From NCBI GenBank assembly GCA_948500755.1, contig CAOOYH010000007.1, positions 25,191 to 89,190 on the forward strand: a DNA stretch of 64,000 nt, written 5' to 3'. The notes beneath the pieces are model-generated. The model searched no databases, was not told where the DNA came from, and saw only the letters and a program-made list of their open reading frames with translations. Source of the stretch: an uncultured Lactobacillus sp. Lineage in GTDB: Bacteria; Bacillota; Bacilli; Lactobacillales; Lactobacillaceae. Shown here piece after piece: positions 7,969-18,500 of this stretch; the stretch's first letter is position 1, and each line of letters begins with the position of its first letter. The translations under genes were made by a program, and so were the position numbers.

Positions 7969-10062
7969 TTATTCTGCGTTAGTTCCACGCTTTTTAATAA
8001 TTTCATCTTGAATTGATTTAGGAGTTGGAGCGTAGTGGTCAAATACCATAGTGAAAGTACCACGACCTTGAGTTGATGAACGCAAAGTAGTTGCGTAACC
8101 AAACATTTCAGCAAGTGGAACCATAGCATTCAATACCTTAGCACCAGCTCTATCTTCCATACCGTCCATAGTACCACGACGAGCGGTAATTGAACCCATA
8201 ACGTCACCTAAGTATTCTTCAGGAGTAGTTACTTGAACCTTCATAATTGGTTCCAAGATTACAGCGCCAGCCTTAGAAGCAGCGTTTCTAAGAGCAAGTG
8301 ATGCAGCGACCTTAAATGCAGCTTCTGAAGAGTCGACTTCGTGGTAACTACCATCGTAAAGCTTAGCCTTAACATCGATCAATGGGTAGCCTGCAAGAAC
8401 ACCATTCTTCATAGCTTCTTGTAAACCAGCGTCAACTGAAGGAATAAATTCACGAGGAACAACACCACCAACGATAGCGTCTTCAAATTCGTAACCTTTA
8501 CCTTCTTCATTTGGAGTGAAGTCAATCCAAACATCACCGTATTGACCCTTACCACCTGATTGACGAACGAACTTACCTTGAGCCTTAGCTTCCTTAGTGA
8601 AAGTTTCACGGTAAGCAACTTGTGGTTCACCAATAGTTGCTTCAACGTGGAATTCACGCTTCATACGTTCTACTTCGATATCCAAGTGTAATTCACCCAT
8701 ACCAGAAATCAAAGTTTGACCAGTTTCTGGGTTAGTTTCAGCACGGAAAGTTGGGTCTTCTTCAGTAAGCTTTTGTAAAGCAACATCCATCTTATCACGG
8801 TCAGCTTTTGATTTAGGTTCAATAGAAACTTGGATAACTGGATCTGGGATTTCCAAACTTTCCAAAATAAGTGGACGCTTTGGATCAGTTAATGAGTCAC
8901 CAGTAGTTGTGTTCTTCAAACCAATAGCACCAGCAATATCACCTGAAAATACTTCTGGAATTTCAGTTCTTGAGTTTGCGTGCATTTGAAGCAAACGACC
9001 AACACGTTCACGAGAATTCTTTGAAGAGTTCAATACGTATGAACCTGATTCAAGAGAACCAGTGTAAACACGGATGAAAGTCAAACGACCAACAAATGGA
9101 TCAGTAGCAATCTTAAATGCTAAGGCAGCAAATGGTTCATTGTCGTTAGCTCTAAGTTCTACTTCATCACCAGTCTTAGGATCATGAGCAACGTAAGGTT
9201 TTACGTCAAGTGGTGATGGTAAGTAATCAACAACACCATCAAGCATCATTTGAACACCCTTGTTCTTAAATGCTGAACCTGCGTAAACTGGGAAGAATTC
9301 CAAATTAATGGTTGCTTTACGGATAGCAGCCTTCAATTCATCATTAGAAATTTCTTCACCGCCAAGGTATTTTTCCATGATGCCGTCATCAACATCAGCA
9401 ACTGCTTCAATTAATTCGTTACGACGCTTAGTTGCTTCTTCCCTGTATTCATCAGGAACTGGAACAGTATCCCACTTTGAACCAAGCTTATCTTCGTCAT
9501 AGATATCAGCAACCATGTTGATTAAGTCGATAACACCTTCAAAAGTATCAGCTGAACCGATTGGCATTTGAACTGCATGTGCGTTTGCGTTTAAACGTTC
9601 ATGAAGTGACTTAACTGATTTATCAAAGTCAGCACCAATCTTATCCATCTTGTTAACAAAAACAATACGAGGAACACCGTAAGTTTCAGCTTGACGCCAA
9701 ACATTTTCAGTTTGTGGTTCAACACCAGCTTGAGCATCAAGAACAGTTACGGCACCATCAAGAACACGAAGTGAACGTTCTACTTCGATAGTGAAGTCAA
9801 CGTGTCCTGGGGTATCGATAATGTTAATTCTGTAATCTTTCCATTGAGCTGTAGTGGCAGCTGAAGTGATAGTGATACCACGTTCCTTTTCTTCATCCAT
9901 CCAGTCCATTTGTGAATCACCTTCGTGAGTTTCACCAATTTTGTGGATCTTACCAGTGTAGTAAAGGATACGTTCAGTAGTGGTAGTCTTACCCGCATCG
10001 ATGTGGGCCATGATACCAATGTTACGTGTCTTTTCTAATGGAAATTCACGCTTATTAGCCAT
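7969..10062 (-). CDS. fusA: Elongation factor G
   Basis: 697 residues, the normal EF-G length. The G domain has G1 AHIDAGKTTTTE (residues ~19-30), RGITIT, the DTPGH motif and NKMD; domains II-V follow, with the conserved GGKGQYGDVWIDF of domain IV. EF-G is the GTPase that drives tRNA-mRNA translocation and, with RRF, ribosome recycling. It is the last gene of rpsL-rpsG-fusA; unlike in E. coli, tuf does not follow. Confidence 0.99.
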   Translation of the reverse strand: MANKREFPLEKTRNIGIMAHIDAGKTTTTERILYYTGKIHKIGETHEGDSQMDWMDEEKERGITITSAATTAQWKDYRINIIDTPGHVDFTIEVERSLRVLDGAVTVLDAQAGVEPQTENVWRQAETYGVPRIVFVNKMDKIGADFDKSVKSLHERLNANAHAVQMPIGSADTFEGVIDLINMVADIYDEDKLGSKWDTVPVPDEYREEATKRRNELIEAVADVDDGIMEKYLGGEEISNDELKAAIRKATINLEFFPVYAGSAFKNKGVQMMLDGVVDYLPSPLDVKPYVAHDPKTGDEVELRANDNEPFAALAFKIATDPFVGRLTFIRVYTGSLESGSYVLNSSKNSRERVGRLLQMHANSRTEIPEVFSGDIAGAIGLKNTTTGDSLTDPKRPLILESLEIPDPVIQVSIEPKSKADRDKMDVALQKLTEEDPTFRAETNPETGQTLISGMGELHLDIEVERMKREFHVEATIGEPQVAYRETFTKEAKAQGKFVRQSGGKGQYGDVWIDFTPNEEGKGYEFEDAIVGGVVPREFIPSVDAGLQEAMKNGVLAGYPLIDVKAKLYDGSYHEVDSSEAAFKVAASLALRNAASKAGAVILEPIMKVQVTTPEEYLGDVMGSITARRGTMDGMEDRAGAKVLNAMVPLAEMFGYATTLRSSTQGRGTFTMVFDHYAPTPKSIQDEIIKKRGTNAE

Positions 10063-10098
10063 AAATAAAGTCTCCTCTTAAAAATACAAAAGAACAAA

Positions 10099-10569
10099 TT
10101 AGAAGCGGTAGTGTGCAAATGCACGGTTTGCTTCAGCCATACGGTGAACATCTTCACGTTTTTTAACTGCTGAACCAGTGTTGTTTGAAGCGTCGATGAT
10201 TTCGTTAGCTAAACGTTCATCCATAGTGTGTTCATTACGTAAACGTGCGTATGAAACAAGCCATCTTAAACCTAAAGTAGTTCTTCTTTCTGGACGAACT
10301 TCAACTGGGATTTGGTAGTTTGAACCACCGATACGACGAGCTCTTACTTCAAGAACTGGCATAACGTTGTTCATTGCTTCTTCAAAGACATCAAGTGGTT
10401 CCTTACCAGTCTTATCCTTAACAATAGTGAAAGCATCGTAAAGGATTGAAGATGCCTTAGCTCTCTTACCGTCGATCATTAAGTGGTTGATCAACTTAGT
10501 AACGAGCTTTGAGTTGTAAACTGGATCTGCTAAAACGTCTCTCTTAGTTACATGTCCTTTTCTAGGCAT
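10099..10569 (-). CDS. rpsG: 30S ribosomal protein S7
   Basis: 156 residues. MPRKGHVTKRDVLADPVYNS and GGSNYQIPVEVRPERRTTLGLRWL identify S7, the primary binder of the 3' domain of 16S rRNA in the head. It lies 14 bp from rpsL and 36 bp from fusA in the str operon. Confidence 0.98.
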   Translation of the reverse strand: MPRKGHVTKRDVLADPVYNSKLVTKLINHLMIDGKRAKASSILYDAFTIVKDKTGKEPLDVFEEAMNNVMPVLEVRARRIGGSNYQIPVEVRPERRTTLGLRWLVSYARLRNEHTMDERLANEIIDASNNTGSAVKKREDVHRMAEANRAFAHYRF

Positions 10570-10583
10570 TATTTAACTCCTCC

Positions 10584-10991
10584 TTAACCTTTCTTAGTAC
10601 CGTACTTAGAACGGCTTTGCTTTCTGCCATCAACACCTGCAGTGTCAAGAGCACCACGGATAATGTGGTAACGTACACCAGGAAGGTCTTTTACACGACC
10701 ACCACGAATTAAAACAACAGAGTGTTCTTGCAAGTTGTGGCCTTCACCTGGAATGTATGCAGTAACTTCGATCAAGTTTGAAAGACGTACACGGGCATAC
10801 TTACGTAAAGCTGAGTTAGGCTTCTTTGGAGTCATAGTACCAACACGAGTTGCTACCCCACGCATTTGTGGAGCTGGGTTGAATACTAATTCCTTCTTCA
10901 TACTGTTGTAACCGTAGTTCAAAGCTGGTGACTTTGATTTAGTCGTCTTTGAGTGACGGCCTTTTCTTACCAATTGGTTAATGGTTGGCAT
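10584..10991 (-). CDS. rpsL: 30S ribosomal protein S12
   Basis: 135 residues from the ATG at 10991 (MPTINQLVRKGRHSKTTKSK). An upstream in-frame start would add 12 residues, but AGGAGG lies 8-9 nt before this ATG and family members start here. S12 is at the decoding centre. The lysines of TPKKPNSALRK and RVKDLPG, where streptomycin-resistance changes occur, have the wild-type form. Confidence 0.98.
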   Translation of the reverse strand: MPTINQLVRKGRHSKTTKSKSPALNYGYNSMKKELVFNPAPQMRGVATRVGTMTPKKPNSALRKYARVRLSNLIEVTAYIPGEGHNLQEHSVVLIRGGRVKDLPGVRYHIIRGALDTAGVDGRKQSRSKYGTKKG

Positions 10992-11080
10992 TAATTGTTT
11001 CCTCCTAAAAATAACTATTTTGTTCACACATCCGGGAGTTTCTTTTTACCCAGACAGATTGTTCAAAACATACAATCACC

Positions 11081-11108
11081 ATTGTACTCGCTTTTGACAA
11101 TAAATCAA
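11081..11108 (-). promoter_or_regulatory. Promoter of the str operon (rpsL-rpsG-fusA)
   Basis: On the minus strand TTGATT (11108-11103), a 16-bp spacer and TACAAT (11086-11081) lie ~90 bp before rpsL. A second TTGTCA in between is out of register with this -10. The + strand carries TTGACA at 11094-11099, a possible -35 for the divergent prepilin peptidase gene, so the two promoters probably overlap. Confidence 0.6.
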
Positions 11109-11170
11109 ACTCTTTTGGATAAAAAAAGATAAAATTTATTTTTTTACGTACTTATAACTGAGGTGATTAT

Positions 11171-11854
11171 TTGTTTTTTGTAAATTTCATGATTGGTGCC
11201 TGTTTAGCTTCGCATGCAGGTGTAATTTGCGACCGCTATTTAAAAGAAGATTTTCTCTTAACTCGTTCTAAATGCAATTTTTGCAAAACAGAACTCTCCT
11301 TGTTAGCAGAAATTCCCCTAATATCATATATAGTTTTAAAAGGAAAATGCAGTTATTGTGGAAGCCCCATTCCACCTCTGTATTTTTTCATCGAACTTAT
11401 CGGAGGATTGGCTTTTTTAAAACTGGATCTTTTAAATTTATCAAATATTTATTTAGCTATTTTCTTATTTTATTTATTAGTAATAGTTTGTTTTGATTAT
11501 CAAAAGCAAGAGTTTCCTAGCATCTTTTTAATTCCACTTTTTTCAGCCGCTTTTATTTATTGGCTTCAAACTTCTCCCGCATATTCTTTAATTGATGCTC
11601 TTGAGTTTTTCCCAATTTGTTTAATTTTATTAATTTACACCTTTTTTCATAAGTTAGGAAGCGGAGACTTAATAATCTACATTATATTAGCCCTAATGTG
11701 GAATCCGCACTTTGCTAATCTTGCTTTTTTAGTGGGAGCCATTTTTTCTCTAGTTCATTACTTTCTAGAATATAAGTACCGTTCAAGAACACAGCCTTTT
11801 GCCTTTATTCCTTATATCTACTTAGGATTAGTTAGTGGTTTACTTTCTTTCTAA
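11171..11854 (+). CDS. Type IV prepilin peptidase (ComC/PilD family)
   Basis: 227 residues, an A24-type aspartic membrane protease that cleaves prepilins of competence pseudopili or type IV pili. The cytoplasmic loop has two CxxC pairs (CNFC ... CSYC), followed by a multi-pass membrane region. The catalytic aspartates are in CFDYQKQEFP and in the GxGD motif KLGSGDLIIY. The TTG start at 11171 lies just behind GAGGTGAT; an ATG at 11189 is the alternative. In lactobacilli this enzyme would serve ComG-type pseudopilins, which are not in this window. It stands alone between the str and rpoBC operons, divergent from rpsL. Confidence 0.92.
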   Translation: MFFVNFMIGACLASHAGVICDRYLKEDFLLTRSKCNFCKTELSLLAEIPLISYIVLKGKCSYCGSPIPPLYFFIELIGGLAFLKLDLLNLSNIYLAIFLFYLLVIVCFDYQKQEFPSIFLIPLFSAAFIYWLQTSPAYSLIDALEFFPICLILLIYTFFHKLGSGDLIIYIILALMWNPHFANLAFLVGAIFSLVHYFLEYKYRSRTQPFAFIPYIYLGLVSGLLSF

Positions 11855-11860
11855 ACAAAA

Positions 11861-11893
11861 AAGCACCTATTCAAATTGAATAGATGCTTTTCT
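11861..11893. terminator. Bidirectional terminator between prepilin peptidase and rpoC
   Basis: AAGCA-CTATTCA pairs with GAATAG-TGCTT around an AATT-type loop, with an A-run on one side and a T-run on the other. It can serve both converging genes. Confidence 0.85.
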
Positions 11894-11904
11894 TTTACCT
11901 AAAT

Positions 11905-14900
11905 TTAAGCTTCAGGCTTTTTATCTTTATCATTCATTTGCTTTTTAATGTCAGCAATTGAATAAACAGATTTTGATTTTTCAACATCAGCTTGTGGTTC
12001 CATGCTACGGTAAACCGGCATACCAGTACCTGCTGGAATAATCTTACCGATAATAACGTTTTCCTTAAGTCCAAGCAATGGATCATTCTTACCTCTGATA
12101 GAAGCATCAGTAAGCACACGAGTAGTTTCTTGGAATGAAGCAGCAGACAAGAAACTGTTAGTTTCAAGGGCAGCCTTTGTAATACCCAAAATAATACTTT
12201 GTGCAGTTGCTGGAATACCACCAGAAATAATAACTTCCTTGTTACGGTCACGGAATTGACCAATATCCATAACTTCACCTGGCAAGATGTCAGTTTCACC
12301 TGGATCAAGAACACGAACCTTTTGAAGCATTTGACGAGTTAATACTTCGACGTGCTTATCAGAAATATCTACACCCTGCATTCTGTAGGCCTTTTGAACT
12401 TCAGCTAAGATGTACTTTTCAGTAGTTAAAGTATCAGTAACTTGAATTAATTCCTTAGGATCAACAGAACCTAGAGTTAATTTGTCACCACGGTGAACTT
12501 CATCACCTTCGCCAACGGCAACTGAAGCAGTGTAAGGAACACTGTAACTTCTGGTATCAATCTTACCCTTAACAGTAATTTCGCGAGTGTGTTCAGCTGG
12601 GTTTTCTTGAATAGAATCAACGATACCATCAACTTCAGAAATTGTAGCACGACCCTTAGGGTTACGAGCTTCAAACAATTCTTGCACACGAGGCAAACCT
12701 TGAGTAATATCTTCAGCACCGGCAACCCCACCGTTGTGGAAAGTTCTCAAAGTAAGCTGAGTACCAGGTTCACCAATTGATTGAGCGGCAACAGTACCTA
12801 CTGCCTCACCAACTTCAACTTCTTCCCCAGTTGCTAAGTTCATACCGTAACACTTACGGCAGACACCGTGAGGAGTATCACAAGTTAAAATTGAACGAAT
12901 TTCAACGTGAGTTACACCAGCATCACAGATCTTACGAGCCATCTTTTCGTCCATCATTACATCAGGACCAACAATAGCTTCACCAGTCTTTGGATCCTTA
13001 ACAGTTTCAGCAGTGAAACGACCAAGCAAACGGTCAAATAATGGTTCGATCATTTCATCACCTTCCATGATTGCATGAACGGTAATGCCACGATCAGTGC
13101 CACAATCATCTTCACGAATAATTACATCTTGAGCTACATCAACAAGACGACGAGTCAAGTAACCTGACTGAGCAGTCTTCAAGGCGGTATCAGTCATACC
13201 TTTACGAGCACCGTGAGTGGACATGAATAATTCCAATACAGACAAACCTTCCTTGAAGTTTGAAGTAACAGGAATTTCGAACAACCCACCGTTAGGAGTG
13301 GCCATCAAACCACGCATACCAGCTAACTGAGTAAAGTTTGAAATGTTACCACGGGCACCTGAGTCGGCCATGATTGTAATTGGGTTACGTGGATCATAAA
13401 TTTGAGCAATTTCATTTTGAACTTCATCTTTACATTGATTCCAAATATTAATTACTCGGTCATGACGTTCTTGTTCAGTGATAAGTCCACGTCTAAATTG
13501 CTTAGATACTACATCAACTTGCTTGTGAGCCTTAGCTACCTTATCATCCTTATCAGTAATTTCTGGAACATCGTTCATACCGATAGTAATTCCGGAAATA
13601 GTTGAACTAGTGTAGCCTAAAGTCTTCAAATCATCAAGATATTCTGAGGTTCTTTGAACCTTGTAGTACTTGTAGATAGTGGCAATAGAATCTGACAAGA
13701 AGCCCTTCTTGAATGGATTTGCAATTAAATCATCGGCAACCTCATTAATTTTAGTGTGGATATCTTCACCTTCGTTTAAGAAGTACTTAGCGCTAAGTGG
13801 ATTATTCAAGTTTTCCTCTGTAGGTTCATTAATGTAGAAGTAATCTTCAGGGAAAATTTGATTGAATACAATCTTACCGTAAGTAGTAATGAAGATTCCA
13901 TGTTCATGCCCCTTAGGCCATGGCTTTTCAGGCATTGAATCTGCAGACATACCAATAATTGTATGGTAGTGAATGTCGCCATTTTCGTAAGCTACAGCTG
14001 CTTCTGCAGGAGAGCTAAAGATCATACCTTCACCTTCACGGCCCTTTTCAGCTTGAGTTAACCAGTAGTTACCAAGTACGACGTCCTGTGATGGAGTTAC
14101 GATTGGCTTACCATCCTTAGGTGCCAAAATATGGTGAGCTGCAAGCATGAGCAAACGTGATTCCGCAACAGCTTCATCTGATAATGGAACGTGAATGGCC
14201 ATCTGGTCACCGTCGAAGTCGGCATTGTAAGCTTCACAAGCAAGTGGGTGCAAACGAATTGACTTACCTGGTACCAAAACTGGTTCAAAGGCTTGGATAC
14301 TCAAACGGTGCAAAGTAGGTGCACGGTTCAAAAGAACTGGACGTTCCTTAATTACATCTTCAAGTACATCCCAGATATCGTCATCTTCACGATCAATCTT
14401 ACGCTTAGCATTCTTGATGTTAGATGCAATCTTACGCTTAACCAATTCGTGCATTACAAATGGTTTGAATAATTCAAGAGCCATTGGACGAGGAACACCA
14501 CATTGATAGAATTTCAATTTTGGTGAAACATCGATAACTGAACGACCAGAGTAGTCAACACGCTTACCAAGCAAGTTTTGACGGAAACGACCTTGCTTAC
14601 CTTTAAGCATGTGTGAAAGTGACTTAAGTGGACGGTTACCTGGTCCAACAACTGGACGACCACGACGACCATTGTCGATCAAGGCATCAACAGCTTCTTG
14701 AAGCATACGCTTTTCGTTTTGAACGATAATGTTTGGTGCATTTAAATCAAGCAATCTCTTTAAACGGTTGTTACGGTTAATTACACGTCTGTACAAATCG
14801 TTCAAGTCAGAAGTAGCAAAACGTCCACCTTCAAGTTGAACCATTGGACGCAAGTCTGGTGGGATAACTGGAACAGCATCCATAATCATCCATTCTGGCT

Positions 14901-15564
14901 TGTTACCAGAATTCTTAAATGCATCCAAAATGTCCAAACGACGAATTGCGCGCGTACGCTTTTGACCAGTTGCAGTTTGAAGTTCTTTCTTTAAAGCTGC
15001 AACTTCTTTAGCCAAGTCAACCTTTTTAAGCAATTCACGGATAGCTTCAGCACCCATTTTTGCTTCAAAACGATTGCCATACTTAGCTTTTTGTTCACGG
15101 TATTCTGCTTCAGTTAACAATTGCTTTGGTTCAAGATCAGTATCACCTGGATCAATAACAATGTATGCAGCAAAGTAAATGACTTCTTCAAGAAGTCTTG
15201 GAGAAATATCCAAAACTAAACCCATTCTTGATGGAATGCCTTTGAAGTACCAAATATGAGTTACTGGGGCAGCTAATTCAATGTGTCCCATTCTTTCTCT
15301 TCTTACTTTAGAAGAAGTAACTTCAACACCACAACGATCACAAACGATTCCGCGGTATCTAACACCCTTGTACTTACCACAAGCACATGACCAATCTTTA
15401 GTTGGTCCAAAAATTCTTTCATCAAATAAGCCATCTTTTTCTGGCTTTAAAGTACGGTAGTTGATGGTCTCAGGCTTTTTAACTTCACCATATGACCAGC
15501 TTCTGATCTTGTTAGGTGATGCAAGACCAATTTGCATACTTTCAAACTTATTTACGTCGATCAA
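11905..15564 (-). CDS. rpoC: DNA-directed RNA polymerase subunit beta'
   Basis: 1219 residues. The N-terminal zinc site is CACGKYKGVRYRGIVCDRC (residues ~60-80). The catalytic magnesium motif NADFDGDQMA is near residue 447, and the second zinc site (CDTPHGVCRKC) is in the C-terminal third. Beta' forms one pincer of the RNA polymerase clamp and holds the active-site aspartates. It follows rpoB by 15 bp in the same transcript. Length and layout are typical for Firmicutes, without the large E. coli insertion. Confidence 0.99.
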   Translation of the reverse strand: MIDVNKFESMQIGLASPNKIRSWSYGEVKKPETINYRTLKPEKDGLFDERIFGPTKDWSCACGKYKGVRYRGIVCDRCGVEVTSSKVRRERMGHIELAAPVTHIWYFKGIPSRMGLVLDISPRLLEEVIYFAAYIVIDPGDTDLEPKQLLTEAEYREQKAKYGNRFEAKMGAEAIRELLKKVDLAKEVAALKKELQTATGQKRTRAIRRLDILDAFKNSGNKPEWMIMDAVPVIPPDLRPMVQLEGGRFATSDLNDLYRRVINRNNRLKRLLDLNAPNIIVQNEKRMLQEAVDALIDNGRRGRPVVGPGNRPLKSLSHMLKGKQGRFRQNLLGKRVDYSGRSVIDVSPKLKFYQCGVPRPMALELFKPFVMHELVKRKIASNIKNAKRKIDREDDDIWDVLEDVIKERPVLLNRAPTLHRLSIQAFEPVLVPGKSIRLHPLACEAYNADFDGDQMAIHVPLSDEAVAESRLLMLAAHHILAPKDGKPIVTPSQDVVLGNYWLTQAEKGREGEGMIFSSPAEAAVAYENGDIHYHTIIGMSADSMPEKPWPKGHEHGIFITTYGKIVFNQIFPEDYFYINEPTEENLNNPLSAKYFLNEGEDIHTKINEVADDLIANPFKKGFLSDSIATIYKYYKVQRTSEYLDDLKTLGYTSSTISGITIGMNDVPEITDKDDKVAKAHKQVDVVSKQFRRGLITEQERHDRVINIWNQCKDEVQNEIAQIYDPRNPITIMADSGARGNISNFTQLAGMRGLMATPNGGLFEIPVTSNFKEGLSVLELFMSTHGARKGMTDTALKTAQSGYLTRRLVDVAQDVIIREDDCGTDRGITVHAIMEGDEMIEPLFDRLLGRFTAETVKDPKTGEAIVGPDVMMDEKMARKICDAGVTHVEIRSILTCDTPHGVCRKCYGMNLATGEEVEVGEAVGTVAAQSIGEPGTQLTLRTFHNGGVAGAEDITQGLPRVQELFEARNPKGRATISEVDGIVDSIQENPAEHTREITVKGKIDTRSYSVPYTASVAVGEGDEVHRGDKLTLGSVDPKELIQVTDTLTTEKYILAEVQKAYRMQGVDISDKHVEVLTRQMLQKVRVLDPGETDILPGEVMDIGQFRDRNKEVIISGGIPATAQSIILGITKAALETNSFLSAASFQETTRVLTDASIRGKNDPLLGLKENVIIGKIIPAGTGMPVYRSMEPQADVEKSKSVYSIADIKKQMNDKDKKPEA

Positions 15565-15579
15565 AAGTTTAACCTCCTA

Positions 15580-18500
15580 CTATTTAGAAACCTTGTCGTC
15601 TGAATTGTCTACAGGTGTATTTTCTGGCTTATCTGCAGACTTATTATCTTCTTTTGTAGTTTCTTCGGCTAACTTCTTCTTTTGTTGTTCTTCTGCCATA
15701 CGTGACAAGGTATCAATATTCAAATGTTCATTTGAATCATCATTCATATCACGTAACTCAATTTCCTTATGGTCTAAGTCAAGAACTCGAATATCTAATC
15801 CAAGAGATTGTAATTCTTTAACAAGAACACGGAATGATTCAGGAACACCTGGCTTAGGAATTCTTTCGCCCTTAACAATAGCTTCATATGCCTTTACACG
15901 TCCAACAACGTCATCTGACTTGTAAGTCAAGATTTCTTGCAATGTGTAAGCTGCACCGTAAGCTTCAAGAGCCCAAACTTCCATTTCACCAAAACGCTGT
16001 CCACCAAATTGAGCTTTACCACCAAGTGGTTGTTGAGTAACAAGTGAGTAAGGTCCGATTGAACGTGCGTGAATCTTATCATCAACCATGTGAGTAAGCT
16101 TCAAGTAGTGCATGATACCTACAGATACACGGTTATGGAATGGTTCACCAGTACGTCCATCGTAAATAACTGTCTTACCATCTTTATCAACACCAGCTTG
16201 ACGAACAGTGTTCCAAACATCTTCTTCTGTTGCCCCGTCAAATACAGGAGTAGCAACGTGAATACCTAAATCATTAGCTGCACGACCTAAGTGAAGTTCA
16301 AGAAGCTGTCCAATGTTCATACGTGAAGGCACACCCATTGGGTTCAAGCAGATATCAACTGGAGTACCATCTGGTAAGTATGGCATATCTTCTTCTGGAG
16401 CAACCATAGCAACAGTACCTTTGTTACCGTGACGACCAGACATCTTGTCCCCAACTTGAATCTTTCTCTTTTGAGCGATGTAAACTCTAACCATAGTGTT
16501 AACACCTGGTGAAAGTTCATCGCCGGCTTCACGAGTATAAACCTTAACGTCTTGAACGATACCGCCACCACCGTGTGGTACACGAAGAGAAGTATCACGA
16601 ACTTCACGAGCTTTTTCACCAAAAATAGCGTGAAGTAATCTTTCTTCAGCAGATAATTCAGTTACACCCTTTGGAGTAACCTTACCTACCAAAATGTCGC
16701 CATCGTGAACTTCAGCACCGATACGAATGATACCTTCAGCGTCTAAGTCCTTCAAAGCATCTTCACCCACGTTAGGGATTTCACGGGTGATTTCTTCAGG
16801 ACCAAGCTTAGTGTCACGTGCTTCTGATTCGTAGTCTTCAATACTAATTGAAGTGTAAACATCATCTTTTACCAAACGTTCTGAAAGCATGATGGCATCT
16901 TCATAGTTGTACATGTTCCAAGTCATGAAGGCAATAACTGGGTTTTGACCCAATGCAAGTTCCCCATGATCCATAGTTGGACCGTTAGCAATAACATCGC
17001 TCTTGTCTACATGATCACCTAACTTAACATTAGGAGTTTGGTTATATGACTTAGAGTTGTTTGAACGACGGTACTTTTCAAGAACATACTTATCTAAAGT
17101 ACCATCTTCACGTCTAACGCGAACTTCATTAGCATCAACATATTCAACAGTACCAGCAGCCTTAGCAACTAAAGCAGCACCAGAATCGTGGGCAGCACGG
17201 TATTCCATACCAGTACCAACAAGTGAACTGTGTGGATTAATTAAAGGTGCAGCCTGTCTTTGCTGGTTGGCACCCATCAAAGCACGGTTAGAGTCGTCGT
17301 TTTCAAGGAAAGGAATACATGCAGAAGCAACTGACACAACTTGTTTAGGAATAACGTCCATGTAGTCAATCTTATCTGGAGTAACTTCGACGTTATCTTC
17401 CTTATGACGAGCTAAAATCAAGTCATCCTTGAATGAACCATCGTCATTTAAGCGAGTGTTAGCTCCGGCAATAATGTAGTTATCTTCAACATCAGCAGTT
17501 AAGTAGTCAATCTTATCAGTAACTTTGTGAGTCTTCCATGAAACACGACGGTATGGGGTTTCGATGAAGCCATACTTGTTGATGATTGCGTAAGAAGCAA
17601 GTGAGTTAATCAAACCAATGTTAGGACCTTCAGGTGTTTCAATTGGACATAAACGACCATAGTGAGTGTAGTGAACGTCACGAACTTCATATCCGGCACG
17701 ATCACGAGTCAAACCACCAGGCCCTAAAGCTGACATACGACGCTTGTGGGTCAATTCACCTAATGGGTTGTGTTGGTCCATAAATTGTGAAAGTTGTGAT
17801 GAACCAAAGAATTCCTTGATACTTGCAACAATTGGACGAATATTGATCAATTGTTGTGGTGTAACAGTTGAAGGATCTTGGATTGACATTCTTTCACGAA
17901 CGACACGTTCCATTCTTGCTAAACCAATTCTAAATTGGTTTTGAAGAAGTTCACCTACACGACGAATACGACGGTTACCAAGGTGGTCAATATCGTCAGT
18001 AGTACCAATCTTGTCTTGAAGAACTAAGAAGTAGTTAATTGAAGCCAAAACATCGGCTGGAGTTAAATGCTTAACTTCCTTATCAATGTGACCATTTGAC
18101 ATTAACTTAACTACACGTTCAGGATTTACTTTTGAGTAAACCTTAATTTCTTGAACTGTAATTGGGTCTGGCAAAACACCTTCCTTTGAAGGTTGGTAAG
18201 TTACCATCTTAAAGTCATCACGATCAAGGTACTTTTCAAGAGTATCCATTACTTCATGAGTAACCACAGTACCCTTCTTAGCAATAATTTCACCAGTATC
18301 TGGATCAGCCAAAGTTTCAGCTAAAGTTTGTCCGTATAAACGATTCTTAAGTGAAAGTTTCTTATTAATCTTGTAACGACCAACTGGAGCTAAATCGTAG
18401 CGACGTGGGTCAAAGAATCTAGCGTACAAAAGAGAACGAGATGAATCAGTAGTCTTAGGTTCACCTGGACGAAGTCTTTCGTAAATGTCCTTCAATGATT